DNA from: UBA7446 sp965657545 | GTDB lineage: Bacteria > Bacteroidota > Bacteroidia > Flavobacteriales > Flavobacteriaceae | Direction of reading: 5' to 3' | DNA length: 36,431 nt | NCBI GenBank assembly: GCA_965657545.1 | Contig: CBFHOG010000014.1 | Coordinates: 1-36,431, forward strand | In this document: positions 25,668-34,735 of the stretch, in pieces | How positions within the stretch are numbered: the stretch's first letter is position 1 | How the letters are laid out: the number at the start of each line of letters is the position of its first letter | Translations under genes and position numbers: made by a program | Notes under the pieces: generated by a model | What the model saw: the letters and a program-made list of their open reading frames with translations, nothing else | Database searches by the model: none | Told to the model about the DNA's origin: nothing

Positions 25668-26327
25668 ATGAAAACCATTGCTTCTGCCGTGGAGGCATAC
25701 ATCAAGTCAAAGCCTTTTTTGATAAGTGCGCTTACGCAAGGGATTATTAATCTGACCTCTTTGTCGCGCATTATGTTAGAAGATATCAAGGAGCAAACCC
25801 AAAAGCCCGTACGAACCGGTGCTATTGTAATGGCGCTTAAGCGCCTTTCTACCGATTTGGAGTTCCGCTACTCGCATAAAATCATTAAAACGTTAAAAAA
25901 TATTGGAGATATCACAGTGCGTTCTGCACTTATTGACTACAATTTCAAAGTATCCGATACGCTTTTATCGGCTCAAGCAAAATTGTTATCTCAATTACAA
26001 CTATCAAGTGAGAATTTTTATACCTCTTCGCGTGGCGTTCACGAGTGTAATATTGTGGTAAGTGAACATTTGGCATCTTTGGTTGACACGCATCTTGCTC
26101 TAGAAGAATGTTTACATAAAGAAGAAAATTTATCTTCTATTACCCTAAAACTGCCCAACGAAAATGTTGCTATTCCGGGTATTTATTACTTTGTCTTTCA
26201 GCGTCTATCTTGGGAAGGAATCAATATTTATGAAGTGATTTCTACTTCAAATGAGTTCACTATTTTGGTTAATGACGATCAAGTGGATAAGGCTTTTCGG
26301 GTGATAAAAGACCTTAAGCAGTTATAG
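25668..26327 (+). CDS. ACT-domain-like regulatory protein
   Basis: 219 residues, cytoplasmic, without membrane segments. The first half is helical and includes a segment (EDIKEQTQKPVRTGAIVMALKRL) that resembles a helix-turn-helix, though I cannot assign a family. The second half, about residues 150-215, looks like an ACT fold of the aspartokinase type: ITLKLPNENVAIPGIYYFVFQRLSWEGINIYEVISTS, an order of strand-helix-strand used to bind amino acids. The monofunctional aspartokinase gene lies about 4 kb away, past mfd. A role as an amino-acid sensor is inferred only. Its last 14 bases overlap the 3' end of the convergent mfd gene. Confidence 0.6.
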   Translation: MKTIASAVEAYIKSKPFLISALTQGIINLTSLSRIMLEDIKEQTQKPVRTGAIVMALKRLSTDLEFRYSHKIIKTLKNIGDITVRSALIDYNFKVSDTLLSAQAKLLSQLQLSSENFYTSSRGVHECNIVVSEHLASLVDTHLALEECLHKEENLSSITLKLPNENVAIPGIYYFVFQRLSWEGINIYEVISTSNEFTILVNDDQVDKAFRVIKDLKQL

Positions 26328-29300
26328 GTTTTTTAAGTTTATTAAGTAGGGATATCGCATTTTGAATGCTTAAAACTTCATCAATAACCACTACAAGCTT
26401 TTGTCCGTCTTTGGTGGTTTTTTCTTTCAGCTGTGCTTTTCCCAATGTTCCTAATTTGCCTAACATAAATTGAAATATCTCCTCTTGATAAAAAGCGCTT
26501 TCAGGATCGGCTAAGAAAGTGCAAATGCACTTCTGTTTTTTAAGTATGATTTTTTCAAAGCCTAAAGAAGCACCTAACGACTTTAATCTTACACTGTCAA
26601 ATAGCGCCAGTGTTTCTTCTGGAAGCGCGCCAAACCTATCGATGAGTGATGCGCCAAACGCATGTAACTCTTTTTCTGTTTTTAGTAGTGCTAGTTCTTG
26701 ATACTGCGTTAGTCTTTCAGTAACGTTATTGATATAATCTGTAGGGAAAAAGATTTCAAAATCGGTGTCTAAGACCAATTCTTTAGCTGTCGGTTTTTGA
26801 TTGGGGTACAGTGCTTTAAATTCGTTTTGTTGCAATTCTTCAATAGCATCTTTCAGTATTTTTTGATAGGTTTCAAAGCCAATATCGTTAATAAATCCAC
26901 TTTGTTCACCACCCAATAAATCGCCTGCGCCTCTAATTTCTAAGTCCTTCATGGCAATCTGAAATCCAGAGCCTAAGGCCGTATATTGACTCACTGCCTC
27001 CATGCGTTTGCGGGCATCTTCAGTAAGCACTGAAAAAGGCGGTGTTATAAAATAACAAAAGGCTTTTTTGTTACTGCGTCCCACACGGCCACGCATTTGA
27101 TGTAAATCGCTTAGCCCGAAATTATTGGCATTATTTATAAAAATGGTGTTTGCATTGGGTACATCTAGGCCACTTTCAACAATGGTAGTTGCCACCAATA
27201 CATCATATGCACCATCAATAAAGCCAAGCATCAAATCTTCTAATTTATTCCCTGGAAGTTGTCCATGGGCGGTTGCAATCCGCGCATCTGGAATAAGGCG
27301 TTGCAGCATTCCTGATACTTCTCCAATATTTTCAATGCGATTGTGGACAAAAAACACTTGACCGCCACGTTGTAATTCATAAATTACCGCATCTCGAATT
27401 TGGGTTTCACTCCATGAAATAACTTGACTTTCAATAGGATGTCGATTGGGTGGCGGGGTATTAATCACCGATAAATCTCGAGCCGCCATAAGGCTAAACT
27501 GCAAGGTTCTCGGAATGGGAGTTGCGGTAAGGGTTAGCACATCAACGTGTTCTTTCAAACTGCGTAACTTCTCTTTTACGCTTACGCCAAATTTCTGTTC
27601 CTCATCCACAATGAGTAGGCCCAAATCTTTAAACGAAACAGATTTTCCAACAAGTTGATGCGTTCCGATGACAATATCAATAGCACCATTACCAATACCT
27701 TCAAGCACTTCTTTTTTCTGCTTGGCAGATCTAAATCGATTCATATAATCAACCCTAACCGGAAACTCTTGTAGTCGCTTTACAAAAGTGTTGTAGTGTT
27801 GAAACGCCAAGATAGTGGTTGGCACCAAAACGGCTACTTGTTTGCCATTATCCACTGCCTTAAAAGCCGCACGAATAGCCACTTCGGTTTTCCCAAATCC
27901 TACATCCCCACAAACCAATCTATCCATGGGTTTTTGGTCTTCCATGTCTTGTTTTACAGCTTCTGTGGCAGTACGCTGATCTGGAGTGTCCTCAAACAAA
28001 AAAGAAGCTTCCAACTCGTGTTGTAAATAGGAGTCTGGCCCACAAGAAAACCCTTTGTTCAAACGCCTTTTGGCGTAAACATTGATGAGATTAAAAGCAA
28101 TTTCCTTAACTTTCTTTTTGGTCTTTTGTTTGACTTTTTTCCATGCGCCAGAACCGAGTTTATATACCTTTGGTGCTGCGCCATCTTTACCGTTAAATTT
28201 TGAAATTTTGTGTAAAGAGTGAATACTCACGTATAAAATATCGCGATCGCCATAAAACAACTTAATGGCTTCTTGTGTTTTGCCTTCCACATCGATGCGC
28301 TGTAATCCACCAAAGGTTCCAATTCCATGGTCGATATGTGTAACGTAATCGCCCACTTCAAGCTGTGCCAATGCTTTTAACGAAATCGCTTGTTTTTTAG
28401 AGTAGCCATTTTTAAGTCTGAATTTATGATATCGTTCAAAAAGCTGATGATCGGTATAGCAAACGATATTTTCATCTTCATCTACAAAACCTTGATACAG
28501 CGGGGCTACCCAACAATGAAAAGGAGTTTCTGGAATAAGTTCCTCAATGATTTGTGTAAGCCGTTCTTTTTGTGTTTCGGAGGCGCAAAAAATATGGTTG
28601 GTACGTTGCTTCTCCGTATTTTCTTTAAGGTGCTCTGCAAACCAATCAAATTTGCGCTTAAAGTGTGGTTGTGGTTGGCATGAAAAATGGAGCGTAGCAG
28701 TTTTTTTGGAAGTTGAAAAACGAATGTTAGGTAAGATTTTTAATTCTTTTGCAAATAGTGCCCCATCAATGAATAATTCCTTTGGTGGTTGTCTTTTAAT
28801 TTCACCGGATAGATTTTCAAATGCTTTCTGGGCAAAGTCAAATAGGGCATCTAGCTCAGCGGTTACTATGGATTCGTTTTGAACACAAACAAGCGTCTTT
28901 GCAGACACAAATGAAAGTAAGGATTGCCGCACTTCTTTTTGTTCTTTTTGTTCAATATTGGCGAGGACTTTAACCTGATTAAGAGACTGGATAGAGCGTT
29001 GACTGGTTACATCAAATGTGCGAATGGTATCTATTTCGTCACCAAAAAACTCGATACGAAACGGCTCGTCGTGACTAAACGAATACACGTCTAAAATACC
29101 GCCCCGAACAGCAAATTCCCCTGGTTCGTTCACAAAATCAACACGACTAAATCCAAACTCAAAAAGCGTCTCATTAACAAAATCAATACTTAACTCATCG
29201 CCTTTGTTTATCGACAATGTTTTGCGCTGTAATTCTTTGGGAGTGAGTACTTGCTCAAAAAGGGCTTCGGGGTAGGTTACTACAAGCTGTTTGGGAAGTT

Positions 29301-29628
29301 CTTTTAATTTTTGGAGCGTTTCAGCGCGTAACAATACATTGGCATTATCGGTTTCCTCTATATTATAAGGTCTGCGGTAGCTTGACGGGAAAAAAAGAGG
29401 CAGTTGAGGCAACAATACCTCCAAATCATTTAAAAAATAAGCAGCTTCCTCTTTGTTGTTAAGAATCCAAATAGTCGTTTCGTCGTGTTGTTCAAAAAGT
29501 GACTTTACCAAAAAACTGTGCTTTGAGCCCATCAGCCCAGATGTGATTGCACTGCCGTTGGCACGCAGGTTTTCATAAACCGCACGAAATTGTGGATTGT
29601 TTTGGTATAAAACGGGAAGCTCAGTCAC
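26314..29628 (-). CDS. mfd: transcription-repair coupling factor Mfd
   Basis: About 1104 residues from GTG 29628. No ATG lies near the start of homology. TTG 29634 and TTG 29652 are alternatives, but a TATTTTTG -7 box at 29644-29651 would put the transcript start downstream of 29652. Domains in order: UvrB-like N-terminal region (about 1-400), CarD-like RNA-polymerase interacting domain (about 420-480, GDYVTHIDHGIGTF), a translocase with Walker A GDVGFGKTE (about 574-582) and DEEQ box (about 675), helicase motifs GRVGRS, and the C-terminal TRCF domain. Mfd removes stalled RNA polymerase and brings in UvrA for nucleotide excision repair. The 3' end overlaps the ACT-like gene by 14 bases. Confidence 0.95.
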   Translation of the reverse strand: MTELPVLYQNNPQFRAVYENLRANGSAITSGLMGSKHSFLVKSLFEQHDETTIWILNNKEEAAYFLNDLEVLLPQLPLFFPSSYRRPYNIEETDNANVLLRAETLQKLKELPKQLVVTYPEALFEQVLTPKELQRKTLSINKGDELSIDFVNETLFEFGFSRVDFVNEPGEFAVRGGILDVYSFSHDEPFRIEFFGDEIDTIRTFDVTSQRSIQSLNQVKVLANIEQKEQKEVRQSLLSFVSAKTLVCVQNESIVTAELDALFDFAQKAFENLSGEIKRQPPKELFIDGALFAKELKILPNIRFSTSKKTATLHFSCQPQPHFKRKFDWFAEHLKENTEKQRTNHIFCASETQKERLTQIIEELIPETPFHCWVAPLYQGFVDEDENIVCYTDHQLFERYHKFRLKNGYSKKQAISLKALAQLEVGDYVTHIDHGIGTFGGLQRIDVEGKTQEAIKLFYGDRDILYVSIHSLHKISKFNGKDGAAPKVYKLGSGAWKKVKQKTKKKVKEIAFNLINVYAKRRLNKGFSCGPDSYLQHELEASFLFEDTPDQRTATEAVKQDMEDQKPMDRLVCGDVGFGKTEVAIRAAFKAVDNGKQVAVLVPTTILAFQHYNTFVKRLQEFPVRVDYMNRFRSAKQKKEVLEGIGNGAIDIVIGTHQLVGKSVSFKDLGLLIVDEEQKFGVSVKEKLRSLKEHVDVLTLTATPIPRTLQFSLMAARDLSVINTPPPNRHPIESQVISWSETQIRDAVIYELQRGGQVFFVHNRIENIGEVSGMLQRLIPDARIATAHGQLPGNKLEDLMLGFIDGAYDVLVATTIVESGLDVPNANTIFINNANNFGLSDLHQMRGRVGRSNKKAFCYFITPPFSVLTEDARKRMEAVSQYTALGSGFQIAMKDLEIRGAGDLLGGEQSGFINDIGFETYQKILKDAIEELQQNEFKALYPNQKPTAKELVLDTDFEIFFPTDYINNVTERLTQYQELALLKTEKELHAFGASLIDRFGALPEETLALFDSVRLKSLGASLGFEKIILKKQKCICTFLADPESAFYQEEIFQFMLGKLGTLGKAQLKEKTTKDGQKLVVVIDEVLSIQNAISLLNKLKKPITA

Positions 29629-29643
29629 ACGCAATTTTTGGCA

Positions 29644-29651
29644 AAAATACA
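29644..29651 (-). promoter_or_regulatory. -7 box for mfd (TATTTTTG on the minus strand)
   Basis: CAAAAATA on the plus strand reads TATTTTTG on the minus strand. It lies only 16 bases upstream of the GTG proposed for mfd, so translation would begin close to the 5' end of the mRNA. A second -7 box for the divergent acetyltransferase lies about 95 bases away. Confidence 0.45.
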
Positions 29652-29745
29652 AAGACCAATGCCCACGCCATGTATTCTCGTTATTTTTTAAACAAATTCT
29701 CTTTTTGCTGTGATGTTAATATAGGTCTATTCACGATAGAGTTAT

Positions 29746-29753
29746 TACATTTG
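29746..29753 (+). promoter_or_regulatory. -7 box (TACATTTG)
   Basis: TACATTTG matches TAnnTTTG exactly and ends six bases before the ATG of the acetyltransferase gene, implying an almost leaderless mRNA. It also supports ATG 29760 over any start further upstream. Confidence 0.5.
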
Positions 29754-29759
29754 CCCCCA

Positions 29760-30254
29760 ATGAAAAAAGTGAACATTCGTCAAGCTATTGCCACTGATGC
29801 TGCAGCCATTCTTGCGTTAATTCAGGAATTGGCAGACTTTGAACGTGAACCCGATGCAGTTGCTGTAACCGAATCGGAATTTGTTCAAGATGGTTTTGGT
29901 GATAACCCGCTTTTTCAGTGTTTTGTAGCAGAAATAAATCAAAAAATTGTGGGCATCGCCTTATTTTACCGTTGTTATTCTACGTGGAAAGGCAAGTCGT
30001 GGCACTTAGAAGATTTGATTGTTACGGAAACACAACGCGGCAAAGGGATTGGGTTTGCGTTACTAAAGAAGTTTATTTCTTTTGCGCACGACTCTGGAGT
30101 TCGTCGCATTCAGTGGGCAGTATTGGATTGGAATACCCCTGCCATTGACTTTTATGAAAAACACGGAGCAACCGTATTTTCGGATTGGAAAATTACCCAA
30201 ATGACAAATGGGGCAATGCAAAAATTTATAGCAAAACATCATGCGAGTATTTAA
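29760..30254 (+). CDS. GNAT family N-acetyltransferase
   Basis: 164 residues from ATG 29760; the frame is open further upstream to 29547, but that part overlaps mfd and lies before the promoter. The acetyl-CoA-binding motif A is seen as HLEDLIVTETQRGKGIGFALLKKF (core RGKGIG), and motif B as WNTPAIDFYEKHGA. The short protein with an N-terminal IRQAIATDAAAILALIQELA helix resembles diamine/spermidine N-acetyltransferases (SSAT-like), but the substrate cannot be assigned. The stop overlaps the aspartokinase start by 14 bases, so the two genes are translated from one message. Confidence 0.85.
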   Translation: MKKVNIRQAIATDAAAILALIQELADFEREPDAVAVTESEFVQDGFGDNPLFQCFVAEINQKIVGIALFYRCYSTWKGKSWHLEDLIVTETQRGKGIGFALLKKFISFAHDSGVRRIQWAVLDWNTPAIDFYEKHGATVFSDWKITQMTNGAMQKFIAKHHASI

Positions 30255-31491
30255 GTTTGGAGGAGCATCAGTAAAAGATGCAGAGGGTGTAAAAAATGTG
30301 GTACATGTGCTTTCGGAGACTGGTCATGAAAACACGGTGGTTGTTATCTCGGCGATGGGCAAAACGACAAATGCGCTTGAAGCCGTTGTTGATGCCTATT
30401 TTAATCGCCCTGAGTCGTATAAAAGTACCTTAATTGAGACGGAAGCCTTTCATCAAGATATTATTGAAGCCCTTTTTGAAGCGCCAAACACAGCTGTTAG
30501 CAAACGTGTTAAAGACCTTTTTAATCAGTGTCATACTTTTTTAGCTAACAACCGCTCGCCTCGCGAGGCTTTTGTATACGATCAGGTTGTGAGTTTTGGC
30601 GAATTGATTTCAACATCAATCGTTTGTGCTTATCTAAATCACGTTGGTATTGCAGCCGAATGGGTTGATGCTAGAGCGTGTATTAAAACAGATGACTTTT
30701 ATCGTAGTGCTCACTTAGATTGGGAACGCACACAATTGGCAATTCAAAACCAAGTTCAGGGGAATGTGCTAAAAGTTACGCAAGGGTTTATTGGCTCTGA
30801 CGATAACAACTTTACCACCACCCTGGGAAGAGAAGGTTCGGATTATTCAGCTGCCATTTTTGCGTATTGCTTGGGTGCCACAGACGTTACCATTTGGAAA
30901 GACGTACCAGGCGTTTTAAATGCTGACCCTAGGGTTTTTGATAAAACCCAATTACTGCATCACATTTCCTATCAAGAAGCTATCGAATTGGCTTTTTACG
31001 GCGCATCTGTAATTCATCCAAAAACCTTACAGCCATTGCAGCGCAAAGAAATTCCATTGTTTGTCAAGTCGTTTTTGAACCCAACAGAAAGCGGCACACA
31101 AGTTGGAAAAGGTGTTCGTATGCGACCAGAAGTTCCTTGCTATATCGTTAAAAAAGGACTTTCGTTGTTACGCCTGTCAACGCGTGACTTTTCTTTTGTT
31201 GTCGAAGACAACATCAGCGATATCTTCAAATTGTTACACGAACATAAAATGTCGGTTGATTTGATTCAAAACTCAGCGATTAGTTTTTCGGTTTGTGTCA
31301 GCGATAAATACCACAATATGGAAACTTTGTTGCATAGCCTACGCGCTAGATTTGATGTCCAACACACCCCCGATGTAATGTTATATACCATTCGTCATTT
31401 TGAAGAAAATTCTGCTGCTGCCATATTAAAGGCGCACGAATTGGTGCTGGAACAACGTACTTTGACTACGCTTCAATTGGTTATGAAATAG
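30241..31491 (+). CDS. lysC: aspartate kinase (monofunctional)
   Basis: 416 residues. The amino-acid kinase domain begins with MRVFKFGGASVKDAEGV (KFGGxS lysine motif) and continues with the TTLGREGSDYSAAIFA nucleotide loop and a DVPGVLNADPRV segment. Two ACT domains of the regulatory region fill about 300-416. The enzyme makes aspartyl phosphate, the first step toward lysine, threonine and methionine. Because no homoserine dehydrogenase domain is attached, this is the monofunctional type. It overlaps the acetyltransferase gene by 14 bases and precedes the OlsF-like gene by 24. lysC is given for the monofunctional form; which amino acid inhibits it is unknown. Confidence 0.92.
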   Translation: MRVFKFGGASVKDAEGVKNVVHVLSETGHENTVVVISAMGKTTNALEAVVDAYFNRPESYKSTLIETEAFHQDIIEALFEAPNTAVSKRVKDLFNQCHTFLANNRSPREAFVYDQVVSFGELISTSIVCAYLNHVGIAAEWVDARACIKTDDFYRSAHLDWERTQLAIQNQVQGNVLKVTQGFIGSDDNNFTTTLGREGSDYSAAIFAYCLGATDVTIWKDVPGVLNADPRVFDKTQLLHHISYQEAIELAFYGASVIHPKTLQPLQRKEIPLFVKSFLNPTESGTQVGKGVRMRPEVPCYIVKKGLSLLRLSTRDFSFVVEDNISDIFKLLHEHKMSVDLIQNSAISFSVCVSDKYHNMETLLHSLRARFDVQHTPDVMLYTIRHFEENSAAAILKAHELVLEQRTLTTLQLVMK

Positions 31492-31515
31492 CTATATTTA
31501 CGCTAAACTTCCCAA

Positions 31516-33324
31516 ATGTCTCTTGTACATTCAACCGATGTAGCCGCTGTACTTGGTCTTGCCAAAACAGGTCTGTTTGGCCGTATTATTGGCCGTTTTA
31601 TTCTTTGGTTTCTTAGCCTTGATGAAATCAATAAAATATACGATAAAAGCATCACAAATGGTGACGAGGCCCAATTTCTAGAGGCGCTGTTACATCACTT
31701 TGGAATCAAGTATCACATCAACCCCGATGAGCTAAAACGCATCCCCAAAAAAGGACCTGTAGTATTGGTTTCGAATCATCCATTGGGTGGAATTGATGGT
31801 ATTATTTTAATGCACTTTTTGCAGCAAGTACGCCCAGATGTAAAACTGATGGCGAATTTTTTATTGGAACGCGCAACCCCTTTAAAAAAATGGATTATTT
31901 CAGTAAATCCATTTAACGAAAAACAATCATCAAAATCGAGTTTAGCAGGCTTTAGAAATGTCTTAAGACATTTAGATAGCGAAGGGCTTTTTGCTGTTTT
32001 CCCTGCTGGTGAGGTTGCATCCAAATTAAAAAAACAAGTACCTATAGACCCAGACTGGAACGAAGCCACCATGCGCCTTATTCAACGCGCAAATGTCCCT
32101 GTTGTTCCCATCTATTTTCATGCCCGCAACAGTCCACTTTTCTATCGTTTGGCTAAAATTCACGATTTGTTGCGCACGGCAAGACTTCCCGCTGAATTGC
32201 TTACACAAAGAAATCGGACTATTGATGTTCGTGTGGGTAAAGTCATTTCTACAAAAGATCAAAGCACCCATATTTCTACAGCCGATTATGCGGCATTTTT
32301 ACGCCGTAAAGTTTATATGCTTTCCAATAGTTTTGAACCCAAGCATCTATTGAATCGTATGCCAAGACCGCTCCGTAGAAGAAGTAAAAAAGTGGAACCC
32401 ATTGCATCGCCTATTTCTACTTCTTTACTCGAAAATGAGATTACATGGCTACAGCAGCATAATAAATCACTTTTGACATCAAAAGATTATGAGCTTTTTC
32501 TGACCGCTGCTTTCGAAATTCCAAACCTACTAACCGAAATTGGACGCCAGCGTGAAATTGCTTTTAGGGCAGTGGGTGAGGGGACCAATAAATCGCTTGA
32601 TCTCGATCATTTTGATCAAGATTATTTGCACCTTTTTTTGTGGGATCACAAGGCTAAAAGTCTGGTTGGTGCGTATCGCTTAGGCCTTGGCAAAGTGCTT
32701 ATGAACACCAATGGGATTTCAGGATTTTACCTTGCTGAGCTTTTTAAGTTTGATGCTGAAATCTATTTTATGCTAAACAATACCATTGAACTCGGAAGGG
32801 CATTTGTGGCCCAGCAATATCAACAGCGTCCCATGCCACTCTTCTTGCTTTGGAAAGGGATTATTCACGCGACATTGCGCTATCCAGAATATGATTATCT
32901 TATGGGAAGCGTGAGTATAAGTAATCAATTTTCAAAGTTTACCAAGTCCTTGATGATTGAGTTTATGCGTTCGCATTATTACGACCCATTTTTGGCGCAA
33001 TATATTACACCAAAAAAAGAATTTAAAGTCAAACTAAATGACGCAGATAAGGAGTTTGTTTTTGACGAAACCGCTGCCGATTTAAATAAATTTGACCGAC
33101 TTATTGAAGAGGTAGAGCCGGGTGCATTGCGCTTACCCGTACTAATTAAAAAATACATTAAGCAAAACGCACGCGTGGTGTCTTTTAATGTAGATCCGCT
33201 GTTCAATAATGCCATTGACGGACTCATGTACATTAAGGTGAAAGACATTCCTGCCAGTACGGTTCAGCCTGTTTTGGAGGAATTTGAAGCCTCTTTGGAG
33301 GCAAAAACTCAGTCGAGTAAATAA
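31516..33324 (+). CDS. olsF: bifunctional ornithine-lipid acyltransferase, OlsF-like
   Basis: 602 residues made of two acyltransferase units. Residues about 50-270 are a PlsC-like O-acyltransferase with the histidine motif NHPLGGID (H88, D94; five residues between rather than the usual four) and FPAGEVASK. Residues about 310-530 are an OlsB/hemolysin-type GNAT acyltransferase, with GAYRLGLG, LxxxxELGRAFV and YLMGSVSIS. The same pairing occurs in OlsF of Flavobacterium johnsoniae and Serratia, where one protein makes ornithine lipids: the C-terminal half N-acylates ornithine and the N-terminal half adds the second chain. TATATTTA just upstream is a near-match to the -7 box. The 3' end overlaps the convergent ArsC-like gene by 16 bases. 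Confidence 0.82.
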   Translation: MSLVHSTDVAAVLGLAKTGLFGRIIGRFILWFLSLDEINKIYDKSITNGDEAQFLEALLHHFGIKYHINPDELKRIPKKGPVVLVSNHPLGGIDGIILMHFLQQVRPDVKLMANFLLERATPLKKWIISVNPFNEKQSSKSSLAGFRNVLRHLDSEGLFAVFPAGEVASKLKKQVPIDPDWNEATMRLIQRANVPVVPIYFHARNSPLFYRLAKIHDLLRTARLPAELLTQRNRTIDVRVGKVISTKDQSTHISTADYAAFLRRKVYMLSNSFEPKHLLNRMPRPLRRRSKKVEPIASPISTSLLENEITWLQQHNKSLLTSKDYELFLTAAFEIPNLLTEIGRQREIAFRAVGEGTNKSLDLDHFDQDYLHLFLWDHKAKSLVGAYRLGLGKVLMNTNGISGFYLAELFKFDAEIYFMLNNTIELGRAFVAQQYQQRPMPLFLLWKGIIHATLRYPEYDYLMGSVSISNQFSKFTKSLMIEFMRSHYYDPFLAQYITPKKEFKVKLNDADKEFVFDETAADLNKFDRLIEEVEPGALRLPVLIKKYIKQNARVVSFNVDPLFNNAIDGLMYIKVKDIPASTVQPVLEEFEASLEAKTQSSK

Positions 33325-33734
33325 AGCTTTACAAAGTTTTTGCAGTACGCCTTGATTTCATCTCTTGTGGCAGCAAAGGCTTTGTGAATTTCATTTTCGT
33401 CTTCGGATTTTAGTTTTGAAGGATCGCTAAAATTTTTATGCCAACGTTGCGCTTTTTCACTTGGAATATAGGGGCAGTTTTCTTGTGCGTGATCGCACAC
33501 TGTAATGATGTGATCGAATTGGATATTGCTGTATTCATCCACGTGATTTGATGTGTGCTTGCTGATATCGATTCCAGCTTCTTGCATAATACTCACCGCA
33601 CGCTTATTAAGACCGTGGGTTTCTATGCCTGCGCTGTAAACAGTAACTTTTTGTCCACCATAAAACTCCATATATCCATGTGCCATTTGACTGCGACACG
33701 AATTACCTGTACAAAGGATTAAAATATTTTTCAT
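33309..33734 (-). CDS. ArsC (thioredoxin-type) / low-molecular-weight phosphatase family protein
   Basis: 141 residues. The P-loop CTGNSCRS has C8 and C13; a second pair, C80 and C87 (VCDHAQENCP), stands at the spacing used by thioredoxin-coupled arsenate reductases of the pI258 type. The protein should therefore reduce arsenate to arsenite through a cysteine relay, although low-molecular-weight tyrosine phosphatases share the fold. There is no arsB, arsR or acr3 next to it, so it is not part of a standard ars operon; housekeeping phosphatase use is possible. The 3' end overlaps the convergent acyltransferase gene by 16 bases. Confidence 0.82.
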   Translation of the reverse strand: MKNILILCTGNSCRSQMAHGYMEFYGGQKVTVYSAGIETHGLNKRAVSIMQEAGIDISKHTSNHVDEYSNIQFDHIITVCDHAQENCPYIPSEKAQRWHKNFSDPSKLKSEDENEIHKAFAATRDEIKAYCKNFVKLYLLD

Positions 33735-33786
33735 GGATACGAATAAAGAACTTATTTAAATGATAAATGTTTTTTTTATGTTAAGA

Positions 33787-34734
33787 TTACATAAAAATTC
33801 CTTTGTTATTTAAGGCTTTAATTTTCTCTAGAATTGCAGTACTAAGTTTTTCGTGACTCTGAACTGTCCAACCTGCTACGTGTGGTGTGAAGATAACATT
33901 TGGATGTGTTGTTAAATAGTTCCAGGATTTTGGTGGTGTTGCAGACACGTCGAATGCAGCTGTTTCCATCTCAAGCACGTCTAAGCAAGCTCCCCGAATT
34001 GTCTTGTTTTTTAGTGCATCAATTAAATCGGAAGTGACCACTTGGTTTCCTCTTGCTGTGTTAATAAGCCAAAATGGTTTGCGCACTTTTTCAATAAATT
34101 CTCGATTTATATAATGCAGGGTACTTGCATCTAATGGCAAATGAAGACTTATTATATCAGCGTTTTGTTGTAGCGTTTCAAGCGAGACTTGCGTGGCAAA
34201 TGCATCCCCAATATTCGGAATAATATCATGGCAGTGTACTTGTACATCAAATCCAGATAGTTTTTTTGCAAACTGTTTTCCCGTGTGACCATATCCTATA
34301 ATTCCAATTGTTTTTCCATTGAGTTCTTCACCACGATTGGCCTCTCGCTGCCAAATACCATCACGTACTTCGGCATTTGCTTTCGGTATTTTATTGAATA
34401 AACTCAATAGCATACCTAGTGCATGCTCGCCCACCGCAGGACTGTTTCCTTCGGGTGCAGACAATACGGCAATACCCATCTTTTTTGCAGCTAGAATATC
34501 AATATTTTCTAAACCTGAACCAACACGCGCAATAAATTTTAGGTTCGTTGCCTTGCTTAAAAATGTGTCATCAATGGGAAATCTACTGCGTATTACAAGA
34601 CCGTGAAAGCTGCTAATATTTTCTTCAATTTCTTTTTTTGAAGCGGTTGTATTTATACTATTTTCAAACCCTAAACGCTTAAGTCCCTCCACAAGACTTG
34701 GATGGTTTGTGTCAACATGTAAAATCCGTATCAT
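33787..34734 (-). CDS. D-isomer 2-hydroxyacid dehydrogenase (SerA-like)
   Basis: 315 residues of the D-2-hydroxyacid dehydrogenase family. The NAD-binding motif is GIIGYGHTGKQFAKKL (about 142-157). Catalytic residues expected in INTARGNQVV (Arg), a following Glu, and FTPHVAGWT (His) are all visible. Homologues include phosphoglycerate dehydrogenase (serine synthesis) and glycerate or hydroxypyruvate reductases; this one has no C-terminal ACT domain, so it is a short form and the substrate is open. Its ATG is one base after the stop of mgtE, so both are translated from one transcript, with ksgA at the front. Confidence 0.88.
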   Translation of the reverse strand: MIRILHVDTNHPSLVEGLKRLGFENSINTTASKKEIEENISSFHGLVIRSRFPIDDTFLSKATNLKFIARVGSGLENIDILAAKKMGIAVLSAPEGNSPAVGEHALGMLLSLFNKIPKANAEVRDGIWQREANRGEELNGKTIGIIGYGHTGKQFAKKLSGFDVQVHCHDIIPNIGDAFATQVSLETLQQNADIISLHLPLDASTLHYINREFIEKVRKPFWLINTARGNQVVTSDLIDALKNKTIRGACLDVLEMETAAFDVSATPPKSWNYLTTHPNVIFTPHVAGWTVQSHEKLSTAILEKIKALNNKGIFM

Positions 34735-34735
34735 G

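Noticed and set aside
29547..29759. Longer N-terminus for the GNAT acetyltransferase
   Set aside because: The extension overlaps mfd and lies upstream of the TACATTTG -7 box; the family homology begins at ATG 29760.
33309..33734. Complete arsenic resistance operon
   Set aside because: Only the ArsC-like gene is present; no arsR, arsB or acr3 lies nearby.
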